Source: an uncultured Ruthenibacterium sp. (lineage in GTDB: Bacteria > Bacillota > Clostridia > Oscillospirales > Ruminococcaceae). Taken from it: 64,000 nt of DNA. The notes below the pieces were generated by a model, which ran no database searches, was not told the origin of the DNA, and saw only the letters and a program-made list of their open reading frames with translations. This document shows positions 16,141-24,450 of the stretch, piece after piece. The translations under genes were made by a program, and so were the position numbers. Numbering within the stretch: position 1 is the stretch's first letter; every line of letters starts with the position of its first letter. The DNA lies in assembly GCA_944386555.1 (NCBI GenBank), contig CALXBN010000016.1:1-64000 (forward strand). The letters run 5' to 3'.

Positions 16141-17397
16141 ATGCTGTTCTTGACCCTGCGTGAGATTTTGGCCTGGTGCAGTGTGGCGCTGGGAATTTAC
16201 TTTGTTTATTTCGGAGTTGTGGCCCTGCTGGGGCTGGTGCGCAAGGCACCCGCCGTTGGGCGCTGCAAGCCAAAGACCCGCTTTGCCTGTGTGGTAGCGG
16301 CCCGCAACGAAGCGGCGGTGATCGGGCAACTGGTGGACAGCCTGCGCGCCCAGGACTATCCGGAGGATTTGTACGAGATCATCGTGGCGCCAAACAACTG
16401 TACCGACAGCACCGAGGCAGTGGCGGCCGCGCACGGCGCGCGTATCTTCCACCCCCAGGGCATCATCCGCAGCAAGGGCGAGGTGCTTACCCAGGTGGTG
16501 GATGAGATCGTGCTGAAAGAACCGTTCGACGCCATGTGCGTGTTCGACGCGGACAACCTGGCCAGCAGGCAGTTCCTGGCAAACATGAACGATGCGCTGT
16601 GTGCCGGCGCAGGCGTGGTGCAGGGCTTCCGGGATTCCAAAAACCCCGAGCAAACGGCCATTTCCGGATGTTATTCCATCTGCTATTGGATGCTGAACCG
16701 CTTTTACAACGGCGCCCGCAGCGCGCTGGGGCTTTCGGCCCTGGTGAACGGCAGCGGCTTTGCCGTTACGGCCCGCCTGCTGCACCAGCTGGGCGGCTGG
16801 CACACCGTCACCATGACGGAGGACTATGAGTTCAGCGCCCAGTGTGCGCTGGCAGGCCAGCGGGTGCATTTCGCTCCCGGGGCCGTCATCTATGATGAGC
16901 AGCCCCTCACTTTTGCCCAGAGCTGGCGCCAGCGCCGCCGCTGGACGACCGGCAGTCTGCAGGGCTTGCAGGAGTACGGCTGGCCGCTGTTCCGCCAGGC
17001 ACTGGTGCGGCACAGCGGCGTGTGCCTGGATATGTTCCTCACCTTTTTGATGCCTTTTGCCAGTTTGGCGGGGGCGGTGCTGGGTGCGCTCAGTGTGGGG
17101 CCCATGCTCATCGGCGGCAGCCTGGTGCTGGGGCGCTTCGTCCTCAAAGGGCTGGCGGCGGTTCTGCTGCTGGGGGCCGGGGCCTTTGTGCTCAGCATTC
17201 TGGGCACGGGCCTGGCAGCCCTGGTGACGGTGCTGCTGAAAAAGGGCAGTGTGGCCGGCATGTGGCGGGGTGTGTGCTCTTTTTGGGTATTTGCCCTCAG
17301 CCAGACGGTGCTGACCCTGCTGAGCTTTGTGCACAAGGAGACCAGCTGGAAACCCATCGCCCACACCAGTGCCAAAAATCTGAGCGATCTGGAGTGA
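16141..17397 (+). CDS. Processive-type family 2 glycosyltransferase, membrane protein
   Basis: 418 residues. An N-terminal membrane helix precedes a GT-A domain with VVAARNEA, DAD (D136/D138, sugar-nucleotide and metal), TED (226-228, catalytic base) and Q264-R-R-R-W268. The D, D, D, QxxRW signature is that of processive synthases such as cellulose or hyaluronan synthases and N-acetylglucosaminyltransferases. Two or three membrane helices follow. It therefore probably makes a surface polysaccharide or glycolipid; donor and acceptor are unknown. ATG with AGGAGG upstream; the longer open frame upstream is antisense to the P-ATPase and was dropped. Confidence 0.85.
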   Translation: MLFLTLREILAWCSVALGIYFVYFGVVALLGLVRKAPAVGRCKPKTRFACVVAARNEAAVIGQLVDSLRAQDYPEDLYEIIVAPNNCTDSTEAVAAAHGARIFHPQGIIRSKGEVLTQVVDEIVLKEPFDAMCVFDADNLASRQFLANMNDALCAGAGVVQGFRDSKNPEQTAISGCYSICYWMLNRFYNGARSALGLSALVNGSGFAVTARLLHQLGGWHTVTMTEDYEFSAQCALAGQRVHFAPGAVIYDEQPLTFAQSWRQRRRWTTGSLQGLQEYGWPLFRQALVRHSGVCLDMFLTFLMPFASLAGAVLGALSVGPMLIGGSLVLGRFVLKGLAAVLLLGAGAFVLSILGTGLAALVTVLLKKGSVAGMWRGVCSFWVFALSQTVLTLLSFVHKETSWKPIAHTSAKNLSDLE

Positions 17398-17412
17398 GCG
17401 CCCGTCCATCCG

Positions 17413-17443
17413 CGCCCGGCCGAAAGGCCGGGCGTCTTTGTGT
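17413..17443 (+). terminator. Rho-independent terminator of the GT2 gene
   Basis: 9-bp stem (17413-17421 with 17426-17434) closed by a GAAA tetraloop, then TCTTTGTG. The T-run is short. Confidence 0.7.
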
Positions 17444-17472
17444 TCAGCCGGCTTTTCTTAACAGTTCTTTCA

Positions 17473-17501
17473 TTGCAACGCCGCGAGGGATAGGCTATAA
17501 T
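17473..17501 (+). promoter_or_regulatory. Promoter of the gtrA-like gene
   Basis: TTGCAA (17473-17478), 17-base spacer and consensus TATAAT (17496-17501). Confidence 0.8.
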
Positions 17502-17509
17502 AGTAAAAA

Positions 17510-17536
17510 CGGAACCGGCCGCAGCGGCCGGTTCCG
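17510..17536 (+). promoter_or_regulatory. Leader hairpin of the gtrA-like mRNA
   Basis: Inverted repeat with 13-base arms (17510-17522 with 17524-17536) at the expected 5' end of the transcript; realistically an 11-bp stem with a GCAGC loop. No T-run follows, so it is more likely an mRNA 5' stabilizer or operator than a terminator. Confidence 0.5.
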
Positions 17537-17572
17537 GCGTGCCGCGCACAGGCACACAGAGGAGAAATTGGA

Positions 17573-17992
17573 ATGGAAAAATTCAAACAGCTGTTTTTGA
17601 AATACCGCGAACCCATCGCCTATCTGTTTTTCGGGGGGTGCACCACACTGGTGAGCATCGTCACCTATGCGCTGTTCACCCGCCTGTTGCACATGGACTG
17701 GCAGTGGGCCAATGCACTCAGCTGGGTGGTCAGCGTGCTGTTTGCCTATCTGACCAACCGCACTTGGGTGTTCGGCCAGCGCGCCCACGGCTTCGGGCCG
17801 GTGTGCAAAGAGATAGCCCTGTTTTTCGGCTGCCGGCTGCTCAGCTTTGCGGCGGATATGGGCTGTATGTTCCTGGCGGTGGACCTGCTGCGCATCAATG
17901 ACCTTGTGGCAAAGGTTTTTACCCAGGTACTGGTCATCGTGCTGAACTATGTATTCAGCAAATGGATCGTGTTCCGCGGCTCGGGCGGCTGA
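17573..17992 (+). CDS. GtrA-family membrane protein
   Basis: 139 residues with four predicted membrane helices and the family pattern: REPIAYLFFGGCTT in helix 1, AYLTNRTWVF after helix 2, and NYVFSKWIVF at the end. GtrA-like proteins are thought to flip polyprenyl-linked sugars across the membrane or assist glycosylation of surface polymers. The GT2 gene directly upstream may supply the sugar, but each has its own promoter. GAGGAG lies before the ATG. Confidence 0.85.
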   Translation: MEKFKQLFLKYREPIAYLFFGGCTTLVSIVTYALFTRLLHMDWQWANALSWVVSVLFAYLTNRTWVFGQRAHGFGPVCKEIALFFGCRLLSFAADMGCMFLAVDLLRINDLVAKVFTQVLVIVLNYVFSKWIVFRGSGG

Positions 17993-18011
17993 AGGCGGGC
18001 CGGCTGCCGCG

Positions 18012-18040
18012 TTGAAAATCCGGCGCGGGTATGGTATAGT
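18012..18040 (+). promoter_or_regulatory. Promoter of the YheO-type regulator
   Basis: TTGAAA (18012-18017), 17-base spacer and TATAGT (18035-18040). Confidence 0.7.
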
Positions 18041-18072
18041 TGAATTAGAAAAAGAGGGCGCCAAAAGGGAAA

Positions 18073-18759
18073 ATGGCGCGGGAACAGGGGCATTTTGCAA
18101 TGGAACAGTTGGTGTTTACGCAGGCGGATCGGGCCGTGCTGGCTTCATATGCCTCCATGCTGGACGGCCTGGGGGCCTATCTGGGCAGCCAGTATGAGTT
18201 GGTTTTGTACAGCCTGGAAGATACGGGGCGCTCGGTGGTCAAAATTGTCAATGGGCAGTACACGGGCCGTCAGGCGGGTGCGCCCATCAGCGGCATTGCC
18301 ATGTCCATCCTGGACCATATTCAGGACGACGGCGGCTACATCAGCTATACCACCGACGGCCAGCACGGGGAAAAACTGCGCTTCATCGCCATTGCCATCC
18401 AGGGAGAGGGACGGCGAACCATCGGCCTGCTTTGCATCAATGCCTACCGCAATGCCTCGCCCCGGGATGTGATGGAGCACTATTTTGAAAACCCTGTGGT
18501 GCTGCACCACATTGCGGCGGAAAAGGGCGGCGATGTGGAACAGATGATCCGGGATGCCGTCTGTGCGGCGCGCCAGCAGGTGGAAAAGGACGCGGCGGTG
18601 CTGCCGTCCATGCGCAACAGAGAGATCATCGCCCGCCTGAAAGAGCAGGGGGTGTTCCGCCTGAAGAACGCGGTGGTACAGGTGGCGGACCTGCTGGGAA
18701 TCTCGAAAAATACGGTTTATATGCATCTGCGCAACACCGGCGCCCACAGTCGGGAATAA
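18073..18759 (+). CDS. YheO/DauR-type transcriptional regulator (PAS_6 plus HTH_22)
   Basis: 228 residues. The N-terminal half is the YheO-like PAS domain (LYSLEDTGRSVVKIVNGQYTG and GRRTIGLLCINAYRN); the C-terminal 60 residues form the HTH_22 domain (KNAVVQVADLLGISKNTVYMHL). A characterized relative, DauR, represses D-arginine catabolism genes. The gene stands directly before the amidohydrolase/aminotransferase island, so it is the likely local regulator (inference). An alternative start at 18100 (MEQLVF) is possible; both ribosome sites are mediocre. It ends at a strong terminator, so it is a single-gene unit. Confidence 0.85.
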   Translation: MAREQGHFAMEQLVFTQADRAVLASYASMLDGLGAYLGSQYELVLYSLEDTGRSVVKIVNGQYTGRQAGAPISGIAMSILDHIQDDGGYISYTTDGQHGEKLRFIAIAIQGEGRRTIGLLCINAYRNASPRDVMEHYFENPVVLHHIAAEKGGDVEQMIRDAVCAARQQVEKDAAVLPSMRNREIIARLKEQGVFRLKNAVVQVADLLGISKNTVYMHLRNTGAHSRE

Positions 18760-18782
18760 AGAGCAGGTGGCCTGACTGAAAA

Positions 18783-18820
18783 ATACAGCGTGTGACCAAC
18801 GTCACACGCTGTATTTTTTT
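18783..18820. terminator. Strong bidirectional-looking terminator after the regulator
   Basis: Perfect 14-bp stem (18783-18796 with 18801-18814), CAAC loop, then TTTTTT on the plus strand and an A-rich left flank. Stops transcription from the regulator into the aminotransferase leader. Confidence 0.93.
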
Positions 18821-18941
18821 GCAGCGATTTGAGGAGGGGCGGAAAGAGGATGCGACGCCACGATAACATGATAGATAGAAAAGATTAACGGAATCGTCGA
18901 AATAGATAAAAATTTGTTCATTATATTGGCGAAATTGCCCA

Positions 18942-18970
18942 TTGAAAATGAAATATTTTATCTCTATAAT
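18942..18970 (+). promoter_or_regulatory. Promoter of the aminotransferase/amidohydrolase operon
   Basis: TTGAAA (18942-18947), 17-base spacer and consensus TATAAT (18965-18970). Confidence 0.85.
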
Positions 18971-18980
18971 AAAAATAAGC

Positions 18981-18992
18981 AAACAATTGTTT
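18981..18992. promoter_or_regulatory. Palindrome AAACAATTGTTT after the operon promoter
   Basis: Perfect 12-bp palindrome 10 bases after the -10 box, at the transcription start. Operator candidate; the YheO-type regulator upstream is the likely but unproven binder. Confidence 0.5.
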
Positions 18993-19028
18993 ATTTAGAT
19001 GGAAGAAAATGAACTTTTTTGCATTGAT

Positions 19029-19052
19029 GTGAGCGGATAGATGTGCGCTCAC
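19029..19052. promoter_or_regulatory. Inverted repeat GTGAGCG / CGCTCAC in the operon leader
   Basis: 7-bp arms separated by 10 bases, 45 bases before the aminotransferase start. Could be a second operator or an mRNA hairpin. Confidence 0.4.
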
Positions 19053-19096
19053 TTGAAAAGTGCAAAAGATTACAGGAAAGTACAGGTGAAATGGGA

Positions 19097-20320
19097 ATGG
19101 ATGCACGCACGAAAATGAAACCGGCTTTTGCCCAAACGCGGGGCGGGCTGTTTTCCAAGGTGGCAAAGGCCGACGTGGGCGGCGGTTACCTGGAGCTGGG
19201 CAGACAGGGTGTGGCCCTGATGGGCTGGGCTGACCCCTTTTATCCGGAACCGGCCATCCCGCCTCATGTGCGGGACGCTTTGGTCCGGGCCATTGATTCC
19301 GGGTTTCCCGCCCATTACATGCCGCCCGTCGGCGATGACGCGCTGAAAGAGGAGATCGCCAAAAAGCTGGCCGCTTTCAACCACCTGCAGGTGGATCCCC
19401 GGCGGAATATCATCATCACGCCGGGGTCGGATGCCGGCCTGTTTTTCTCCATCCTGCCTTTTGTGGGCCCAGGCGATGATGTGATGATTGTGGACCCCAG
19501 CTACCCCAACAATTTCCAGGCGGTGGAACTGCTGGGCGGCCATGCGGTTCATGTGCCCGTGTACGCCCGGGATCATTTCCAACCCCGCATCGAGGAGTTC
19601 GAGCGCCGCGTGACCCCGGCCACCAAGGCCATTGTGCTGACAAACCCCAACAACCCCACCACGGCGGTTTGCCGCCGGGAATTCCTGCAGCAGCTGGCCG
19701 GGTTTGCCATCCGCCACGACTTGATCTGCATTGTGGACCAGGCCTTCGAGGATTCCGTGTTCGACGGCGTGGAATTTGTCACCCTGGCCAGCCTGCCCGG
19801 TATGTTCGAACGCACGGTTACCGTATTTTCCATCTCCAAAGGCATGGCCCTCAGCGGCCTGCGGGTGGGCTACATTGTAGCCGACGACAAGGTGATGGAC
19901 ACCATGTACGGCTGCGCGGTGGCGGTCATCGGCGCCACCAATACCGCCTCGCAGATCGCCGCCCGCGCCGCCTTCCGGGACAGCAGCTTCGTGGCCAAAT
20001 ACGTACAGGTGTTCGACCGCCGGCGCAAAATGGCCTATGAGATTTTCAGCGATGTACCCGGCGTCAAAATGGCGATGCCGGAATCAGGCTTCTTCTGCTG
20101 GGTGGACGTGGGTGCCCTGGGCACCGGCGGTGAGATTGCCGCCCGGCTGATGGAGCAGCGCATCGCCGCCGTCAACGGCGGCGATGCCTACGGCCGGCAG
20201 GGGCGGGATTACATCCGCATCATCCTGGGCTCCATGGGCAGCGACGGCCAGGTGCGGGATGCGCTGGAGCGCATGGCCGCCTTCTTCCGGCAGCTGGCCG
20301 CCCAGAAGGGGCTGCAATAA
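19097..20320 (+). CDS. Fold-type I PLP-dependent aminotransferase (class I/II)
   Basis: 407 residues. Typical aspartate-aminotransferase-fold landmarks are GSDAGLFFSI (phosphate-binding start), VDPSYPNN, LTNPNNPTT (cofactor Asn), VDQAFEDSVF (Asp under the pyridine ring) and SISKGMALSGLRVGY (Schiff-base Lys). Closest in style to arginine/alanine-type pyridoxal aminotransferases of Clostridia; the amino donor cannot be read from the sequence. Two in-frame ATGs are possible (19091, 19097); the second is 8 bases after AGGTG. It is the first gene of an operon with two amidohydrolases (24 bases to the next), suggesting that it deaminates an amino acid released by them. Confidence 0.88.
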   Translation: MDARTKMKPAFAQTRGGLFSKVAKADVGGGYLELGRQGVALMGWADPFYPEPAIPPHVRDALVRAIDSGFPAHYMPPVGDDALKEEIAKKLAAFNHLQVDPRRNIIITPGSDAGLFFSILPFVGPGDDVMIVDPSYPNNFQAVELLGGHAVHVPVYARDHFQPRIEEFERRVTPATKAIVLTNPNNPTTAVCRREFLQQLAGFAIRHDLICIVDQAFEDSVFDGVEFVTLASLPGMFERTVTVFSISKGMALSGLRVGYIVADDKVMDTMYGCAVAVIGATNTASQIAARAAFRDSSFVAKYVQVFDRRRKMAYEIFSDVPGVKMAMPESGFFCWVDVGALGTGGEIAARLMEQRIAAVNGGDAYGRQGRDYIRIILGSMGSDGQVRDALERMAAFFRQLAAQKGLQ

Positions 20321-20344
20321 CACAAGGGAAAAGGAGGTTTTTTT

Positions 20345-21670
20345 GTGCCCAAGAAAACGTTTATGCTGCATGTGCGCATCGTGGACGGCGTGCACGACCG
20401 GGCCATCGAGGACGGCGCCTTCGTCATCCAGCGCGTGCACACGGACAAGATCCCCATTGAGGATCACATTGTGTACGCCGGCCCCATGGCGGGGTACGAC
20501 TGGCAGGCCCAAAAAAGCGAGGGCGACGTGGTGCTGGACCTGAGCGGCGGAACTTACACCGTGATGCCCGGCCTGTTCAACGTGCACGCCCATCTGGACC
20601 TGCGCCATCCCTACAAGCCCTACCGCTTCGACGAGTTCGGCACCGCCTACCGCACCATGATCATCTACCGCCGGGCCGTGGAGGCGCTGAACGCCGGCGT
20701 CACCACCATCCGCTCCACCGGCCTGCCCGATGAGATCGACTACGCGGTGAAGAAGGCCGCCGAGAACGGCCTGCTGCAGCTGCCCCGCATGGTGGTGTGC
20801 GGCCGGCTGAACATCGCCGTGGGCGGCCACGCATGGAACAATTACATCTCCCAGCAGTTCAACGGCGCCGAGGAATTCCGCATGGCTGCCCGCAGCGAGC
20901 TGGCCCGGGGCGCCGATTTCATCAAGATCGGCCTGACCGGCGGCGCGGCCAGCGCCCACGAGGGCATGGCCGACAAGCAGATGACCGACGAGGAGATCCT
21001 GGCCGTTACGCAAACGGCCCACAACGCCGGCAAGAAGGTGGCCGCCCATCTGGGCGGCGACAGGGCCATCCAGGACGCCGTGCGCCTGGGGGTGGATTCG
21101 GTAGAGCATGCCTACACCCTCAGCGAGAGCACTGCCCGGGCGCTGAAAGAGGCCGGGGCCTATCTGGTACCTACGCTGTCGGTGACCAACTGCTCGGACT
21201 ACCTGCGCGGCCACGGCAGCCCGGATTTCCAGGTGCGCAAGCTGGAGGAGGCCGCCGCCGAGCACCGGCGCTCTATCGCCCGGGCCGTCCAGGCGGGTGT
21301 AAAGATCTGCGTGGGCACCGACCTGCTGCCCTCGGACCCCATTGACGGCACCGTGGCCACCATCCGGGAGGTGGAGCTGCTGAACCAGGTGGGCCTGCCG
21401 CCCATGGAAGCTTTGAAGGCGGCCACCGTCAACTCTGCCGAGCTGTGCGACGTGGACCATATTACCGGCACCCTGGAGCCGGGCAAGGCCGGCGACTTCA
21501 TCGTGGTGGAGGGCAAGCCGGACTGCAGCGTCAGCGATCTGCGCAACATCCGCCAGGTGGTGCGCAGCTGCCGGCTGGTGTGGAGCGACCTGCCCGGGCT
21601 GAAGCTGCGGCGCATGCAGGTGACGCCCGACGGCATGGAGATGGACGGCGGCACCTACCGCAAGTGGTGA
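20345..21670 (+). CDS. Metal-dependent amidohydrolase, imidazolonepropionase/prolidase-like
   Basis: 441 residues from GTG, with AGGAGG upstream. The amidohydrolase-superfamily metal set is complete: H81-A-H83 after strand 1, K194 (FIKIGLTGG, likely carboxylated), H235 (AAHLGG), H255 (VEHAYTLS) and D326 (GTDLLPSD). An N-terminal and C-terminal beta-sandwich flank the barrel, and the end carries LEPGKAGDFIVVEG. The subgroup (HutI-like amidohydrolases) includes Xaa-Pro and Xaa-Arg/Lys carboxypeptidase-like peptidases and ring-opening enzymes, so it should cleave an amide, peptide or cyclic amide. The next gene is a paralogue lacking all of these residues. Substrate unknown. Confidence 0.87.
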   Translation: MPKKTFMLHVRIVDGVHDRAIEDGAFVIQRVHTDKIPIEDHIVYAGPMAGYDWQAQKSEGDVVLDLSGGTYTVMPGLFNVHAHLDLRHPYKPYRFDEFGTAYRTMIIYRRAVEALNAGVTTIRSTGLPDEIDYAVKKAAENGLLQLPRMVVCGRLNIAVGGHAWNNYISQQFNGAEEFRMAARSELARGADFIKIGLTGGAASAHEGMADKQMTDEEILAVTQTAHNAGKKVAAHLGGDRAIQDAVRLGVDSVEHAYTLSESTARALKEAGAYLVPTLSVTNCSDYLRGHGSPDFQVRKLEEAAAEHRRSIARAVQAGVKICVGTDLLPSDPIDGTVATIREVELLNQVGLPPMEALKAATVNSAELCDVDHITGTLEPGKAGDFIVVEGKPDCSVSDLRNIRQVVRSCRLVWSDLPGLKLRRMQVTPDGMEMDGGTYRKW

Positions 21671-21694
21671 CCGGCCGGGAAAGGAGGAGAGACT

Positions 21695-22939
21695 ATGTCG
21701 AAAACATTTTTCTGCCATGGGCGTCTGCTGCAGGACGGCGGCGTTTTGGAGGATGCCTATGTGGTGCTGAACCATGTGCCCAGCGAGGGCCGGCTGGAGC
21801 TGCGGGATTCGGTTGAGGCCGTGGGGACCATGGGGGACGGCCGGATGCCGGCCCCCGGCGAGGGTGATCAGGTGTTCGATGTGACGGGCTGCACGCTGCT
21901 GCCCGGCCTGGTGGACGTCAACACCCGGCTGGACCTGCACAAGGACACCCCGCCCTATACCTATGACGAGCTGGGCGTACCCTACCGCACGCTGATTTCC
22001 TTCCGCCATGCCAGCGAGGCGCTGTGGGAGGGCGTCACCACCCTGCGCACGGCGGGCATGCCCGACGGCATCGACCTGGCCCTGAGCCAGTCTTACGCCA
22101 AGTATCTGGCCCAGGGGCCGGAGCTGGTCACCAGCGGGCCCCAGTACATTGCCCACGGCGGCCTGGAACACAACGTGTACGGCAAGAAACAGTGCAGCGG
22201 CCCCGACGCCTTCCGCGGCGCGGCCCGCTACGAGAACAGCAAGGGCACCCGCAGTATGCACCTGGGCGTCACCGGCCGGCCGGTGGCCCGGCTGGGCGGC
22301 GAACCGGAACTGCAGATGACCGGCGAGGAAATGGATGCGCTGATTTGCCTGGGGCATGCCTCCGGCAAGGCGGTGAGCGCCCGGGCCGGCGGAGAGCGCG
22401 CCGTGCGCATGCTGGCGGAGCGTGGCATCGACTCCATCGAACAGGGGACGGGCTTTTCCGCCGGTACTGCCCGCCTGATGGCGGAAAAGGGCGTGCGGTA
22501 TGTGCCGTGTCTGTGCGCCGCCGAGGACCGCGGCGCCGCCTTTGCGGCGGTGCGCACCGCCCGGGAGAACGGCGTGACGATCTGTATGGGCACCGCCCTG
22601 CTGCCCTCTGAGCCAATGGAGGGCACCGTGGCCGCCATCCGGGAACTGGAGCTGCTGGTACAGGCGGGGCTGACGCCCCTGGAAGCTCTGAACGCCGCCA
22701 CCTTTGCCGGCGCAGCCCTGTGCGGAAGCGCCGCGGCAAAGGGCATTGTGCCCGGGGCCCCGGGAGACCTGCTGGTGGTGCCCGGCAAACCCGACGAGGA
22801 CATCGCCGCCATGCGCAGCATCGCAGCCGTATACCGCCACGGGCGCCCGGTGCGCAGCAGCCTGCCCGGTGCCGGCGTGGTGCCCTTCCAGGTAACCACG
22901 GTGCTGTTCCCGCTGGCCGGCGGCACACAGAAATTTTGA
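21695..22939 (+). CDS. Catalytically dead amidohydrolase paralogue
   Basis: 414 residues with the same fold and an end-to-end match to the preceding enzyme (PYRTLISFRHASEAL, TALLPSEPMEGT, VAAIRELELLVQAGL). Every metal ligand is replaced: HxH by N76-T-R78, carboxylated Lys by H189, first His by R230, second His by Q250, and Asp by A301. The frame is uninterrupted, with a clean GGAGGAG ribosome site 24 bases after the active gene, so it is not a decaying pseudogene. The obvious role is a non-catalytic subunit or regulator of the active enzyme (inference). Confidence 0.85.
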   Translation: MSKTFFCHGRLLQDGGVLEDAYVVLNHVPSEGRLELRDSVEAVGTMGDGRMPAPGEGDQVFDVTGCTLLPGLVDVNTRLDLHKDTPPYTYDELGVPYRTLISFRHASEALWEGVTTLRTAGMPDGIDLALSQSYAKYLAQGPELVTSGPQYIAHGGLEHNVYGKKQCSGPDAFRGAARYENSKGTRSMHLGVTGRPVARLGGEPELQMTGEEMDALICLGHASGKAVSARAGGERAVRMLAERGIDSIEQGTGFSAGTARLMAEKGVRYVPCLCAAEDRGAAFAAVRTARENGVTICMGTALLPSEPMEGTVAAIRELELLVQAGLTPLEALNAATFAGAALCGSAAAKGIVPGAPGDLLVVPGKPDEDIAAMRSIAAVYRHGRPVRSSLPGAGVVPFQVTTVLFPLAGGTQKF

Positions 22940-22945
22940 GCCCGC

Positions 22946-22973
22946 GGCCCGCGGCGAAAGGGCGCGGGCCTTT
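22946..22973 (+). terminator. Weak terminator or attenuator after the amidohydrolase pair
   Basis: 8-bp GC stem (22946-22953 with 22963-22970) followed by only TTT. May reduce read-through into the transporter gene. Confidence 0.4.
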
Positions 22974-23019
22974 GCAGCAATCTGTCGTTTGGATCCTTGA
23001 ATCGTGAGGAGGTATTTTT

Positions 23020-24306
23020 GTGCAGCTGTTGAGTTTAATCGGTATTCTGCTGGCGATGGCTTTCATCGTTTACGCGGTGGTGAAGGGATATTCCCTGGTG
23101 TGGGTTTCCATTGTCGCCGCGCTGATCGTGGCCGTCACCGGCCGGATGGACCTGGTAGAGAGCATGGGCACCACCTACATGGAGGGCCTGGCCGGCTTTG
23201 TCGTCACCCTGTTCCCCCTGTTCCTGGGCGGGCAGATGCTGGGCAAGCTGCTGGAGTACTCCGGCCTGTCCAAATCCATCGCCCGTTCGGTGGTCAAGGT
23301 GCTGGGCGCCAAAAACATTGTCCTGGCAGCCTTCATCGCCGTATACCTGATGACCGCCGTGGGCATCAGCGTGTACATCGTTATTTTTACCGTGTATCCC
23401 ATGTGCCTGGCGTTCTTTAAGCAGACCAACATTTCCCGCAGCCTGATCCCGGCCATCGTGCTGGGCGGCGCTGCTTCGGCGCAGATGCTGCCGGGCATCC
23501 CCATTGCAGCCAATATCATCCCCGCCGACTATCTGGGCACCACCGCCATGGCCGCCCCCATCACCGCCATTGTGGGCGCCGTGATCGTCACCGGCCTGAA
23601 CCTGTGGTATCTGATCTGGCAGGGCAACAAAAGCATGGCTTCCGGCAAGCCGTTTGAGCTGCTGCCCGGCGAGGAGGCTGACGACGACCTGAGCACCGAC
23701 CAGCTGCCCAACCCCTGGCTGGCGCTGGCCCCCTTTGCCGTCATCATTGTGCTGCTGAACGTGCTGGGCTGGCCCGCCTGGGGCGCGCTGATCGCCGGCG
23801 CCCTTGTCATGCTGCTGATGTTCTGGAAAAAATATCCGGATAAAAAGAAGATTTTCAACGATGTGGCCAAGGGCTCCATGTCCGTCATCGGCACCGCCGC
23901 CATCGTGGGTTTCGGCTCGGTGGTCAGCGCGGCGCCCGGCTACAGCTATATTTCTTCTTTCCTGACCAGCACATCCTTCGGCAACCCGTATATTTATGCA
24001 GCCATTGCCGTCAGCGTCATCGCCGCAGTCACCGGCTCTGCCACCGGCAGCATGCGCCTGATCCTGGATTCCTCCGCGGCGCGGATGCTGTCCATGGGCG
24101 CGCGCCCCGAGGCGCTGTCCCGTGTGGTCACCATGGCCAGCTTCGGCTGTGACTCGCTGCCTCACTCCAGCGCCGTCGTCCTGACGCTGCAGTGCTGCAA
24201 TGTCAGCCACAAGGAAGGCTACTGGCACCTGTTCGTCACCACGGTGCTTACCAATACCCTGGCGCTGATCGTGGGTGTCATCATGGCCTCTCTGGGCATC
24301 AGCTGA
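23020..24306 (+). CDS. GntP/CitMHS-like organic acid permease
   Basis: 428 residues, GTG start with GAGGAGG upstream. About 11-12 membrane helices; glycine-rich conserved regions AIVLGGAASAQMLPGIPIAANIIPA and TGSATGSMRL, plus SFGCDSLPHSSAV near the end, match the ion-transporter superfamily members of the GntP (gluconate:H+ symporter) and related families. Expected to import an organic acid, probably the substrate of the neighbouring amidohydrolases. It is the last gene before a strong terminator. The exact family assignment and substrate are inferred. Confidence 0.8.
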   Translation: MQLLSLIGILLAMAFIVYAVVKGYSLVWVSIVAALIVAVTGRMDLVESMGTTYMEGLAGFVVTLFPLFLGGQMLGKLLEYSGLSKSIARSVVKVLGAKNIVLAAFIAVYLMTAVGISVYIVIFTVYPMCLAFFKQTNISRSLIPAIVLGGAASAQMLPGIPIAANIIPADYLGTTAMAAPITAIVGAVIVTGLNLWYLIWQGNKSMASGKPFELLPGEEADDDLSTDQLPNPWLALAPFAVIIVLLNVLGWPAWGALIAGALVMLLMFWKKYPDKKKIFNDVAKGSMSVIGTAAIVGFGSVVSAAPGYSYISSFLTSTSFGNPYIYAAIAVSVIAAVTGSATGSMRLILDSSAARMLSMGARPEALSRVVTMASFGCDSLPHSSAVVLTLQCCNVSHKEGYWHLFVTTVLTNTLALIVGVIMASLGIS

Positions 24307-24340
24307 CTGCCCTGCGGCATGGGTGCCCCTATGCAGGCAA

Positions 24341-24373
24341 AAGCGGCCCCGCACCTTTGCGGGGCCGCTTTTT
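24341..24373 (+). terminator. Rho-independent terminator of the amidohydrolase/permease operon
   Basis: Perfect 12-bp stem (24341-24352 with 24359-24370), ACCTTT loop and a five-T run. Confidence 0.92.
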
Positions 24374-24379
24374 ACACGC

Positions 24380-24408
24380 TTGACAGCCCGGGAACGTTCT
24401 CATAAAAT
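24380..24408 (+). promoter_or_regulatory. Promoter of the dihydroorotase-like gene
   Basis: Consensus TTGACA (24380-24385), 17-base spacer and TAAAAT (24403-24408), starting 7 bases after the terminator of the previous operon. Confidence 0.85.
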
Positions 24409-24450
24409 AGTTGTAAATATAAGGCGCAGCAGTGCTGGGGGGCGATGCAG

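Larger units (their letters stand above)
18760..19096. other. AT-rich control region before the aminotransferase
   Basis: 337 bases, distinctly AT-rich compared with the surrounding genes. It contains the terminator at 18783-18820, the promoter at 18942-18970, a perfect palindrome at 18981-18992 and an inverted repeat at 19029-19052. No ORF is supported. Confidence 0.7.

Noticed and set aside
19027..19040. TGTGAGCGGATA, identical to part of the E. coli lac operator
   Set aside because: Only half of the operator matches, the organism is unrelated and no lac gene is near; kept only as part of a local inverted repeat.
20084..22840. Open frame of 918 codons on the minus strand across the two amidohydrolases
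   Set aside because: Antisense shadow; no ribosome site and no recognizable domains, while the plus strand encodes conserved enzymes.
21695..22939. Second amidohydrolase as a pseudogene
   Set aside because: The frame is intact, translation signals are strong and replacements are confined to the metal site, which fits a selected pseudoenzyme better.
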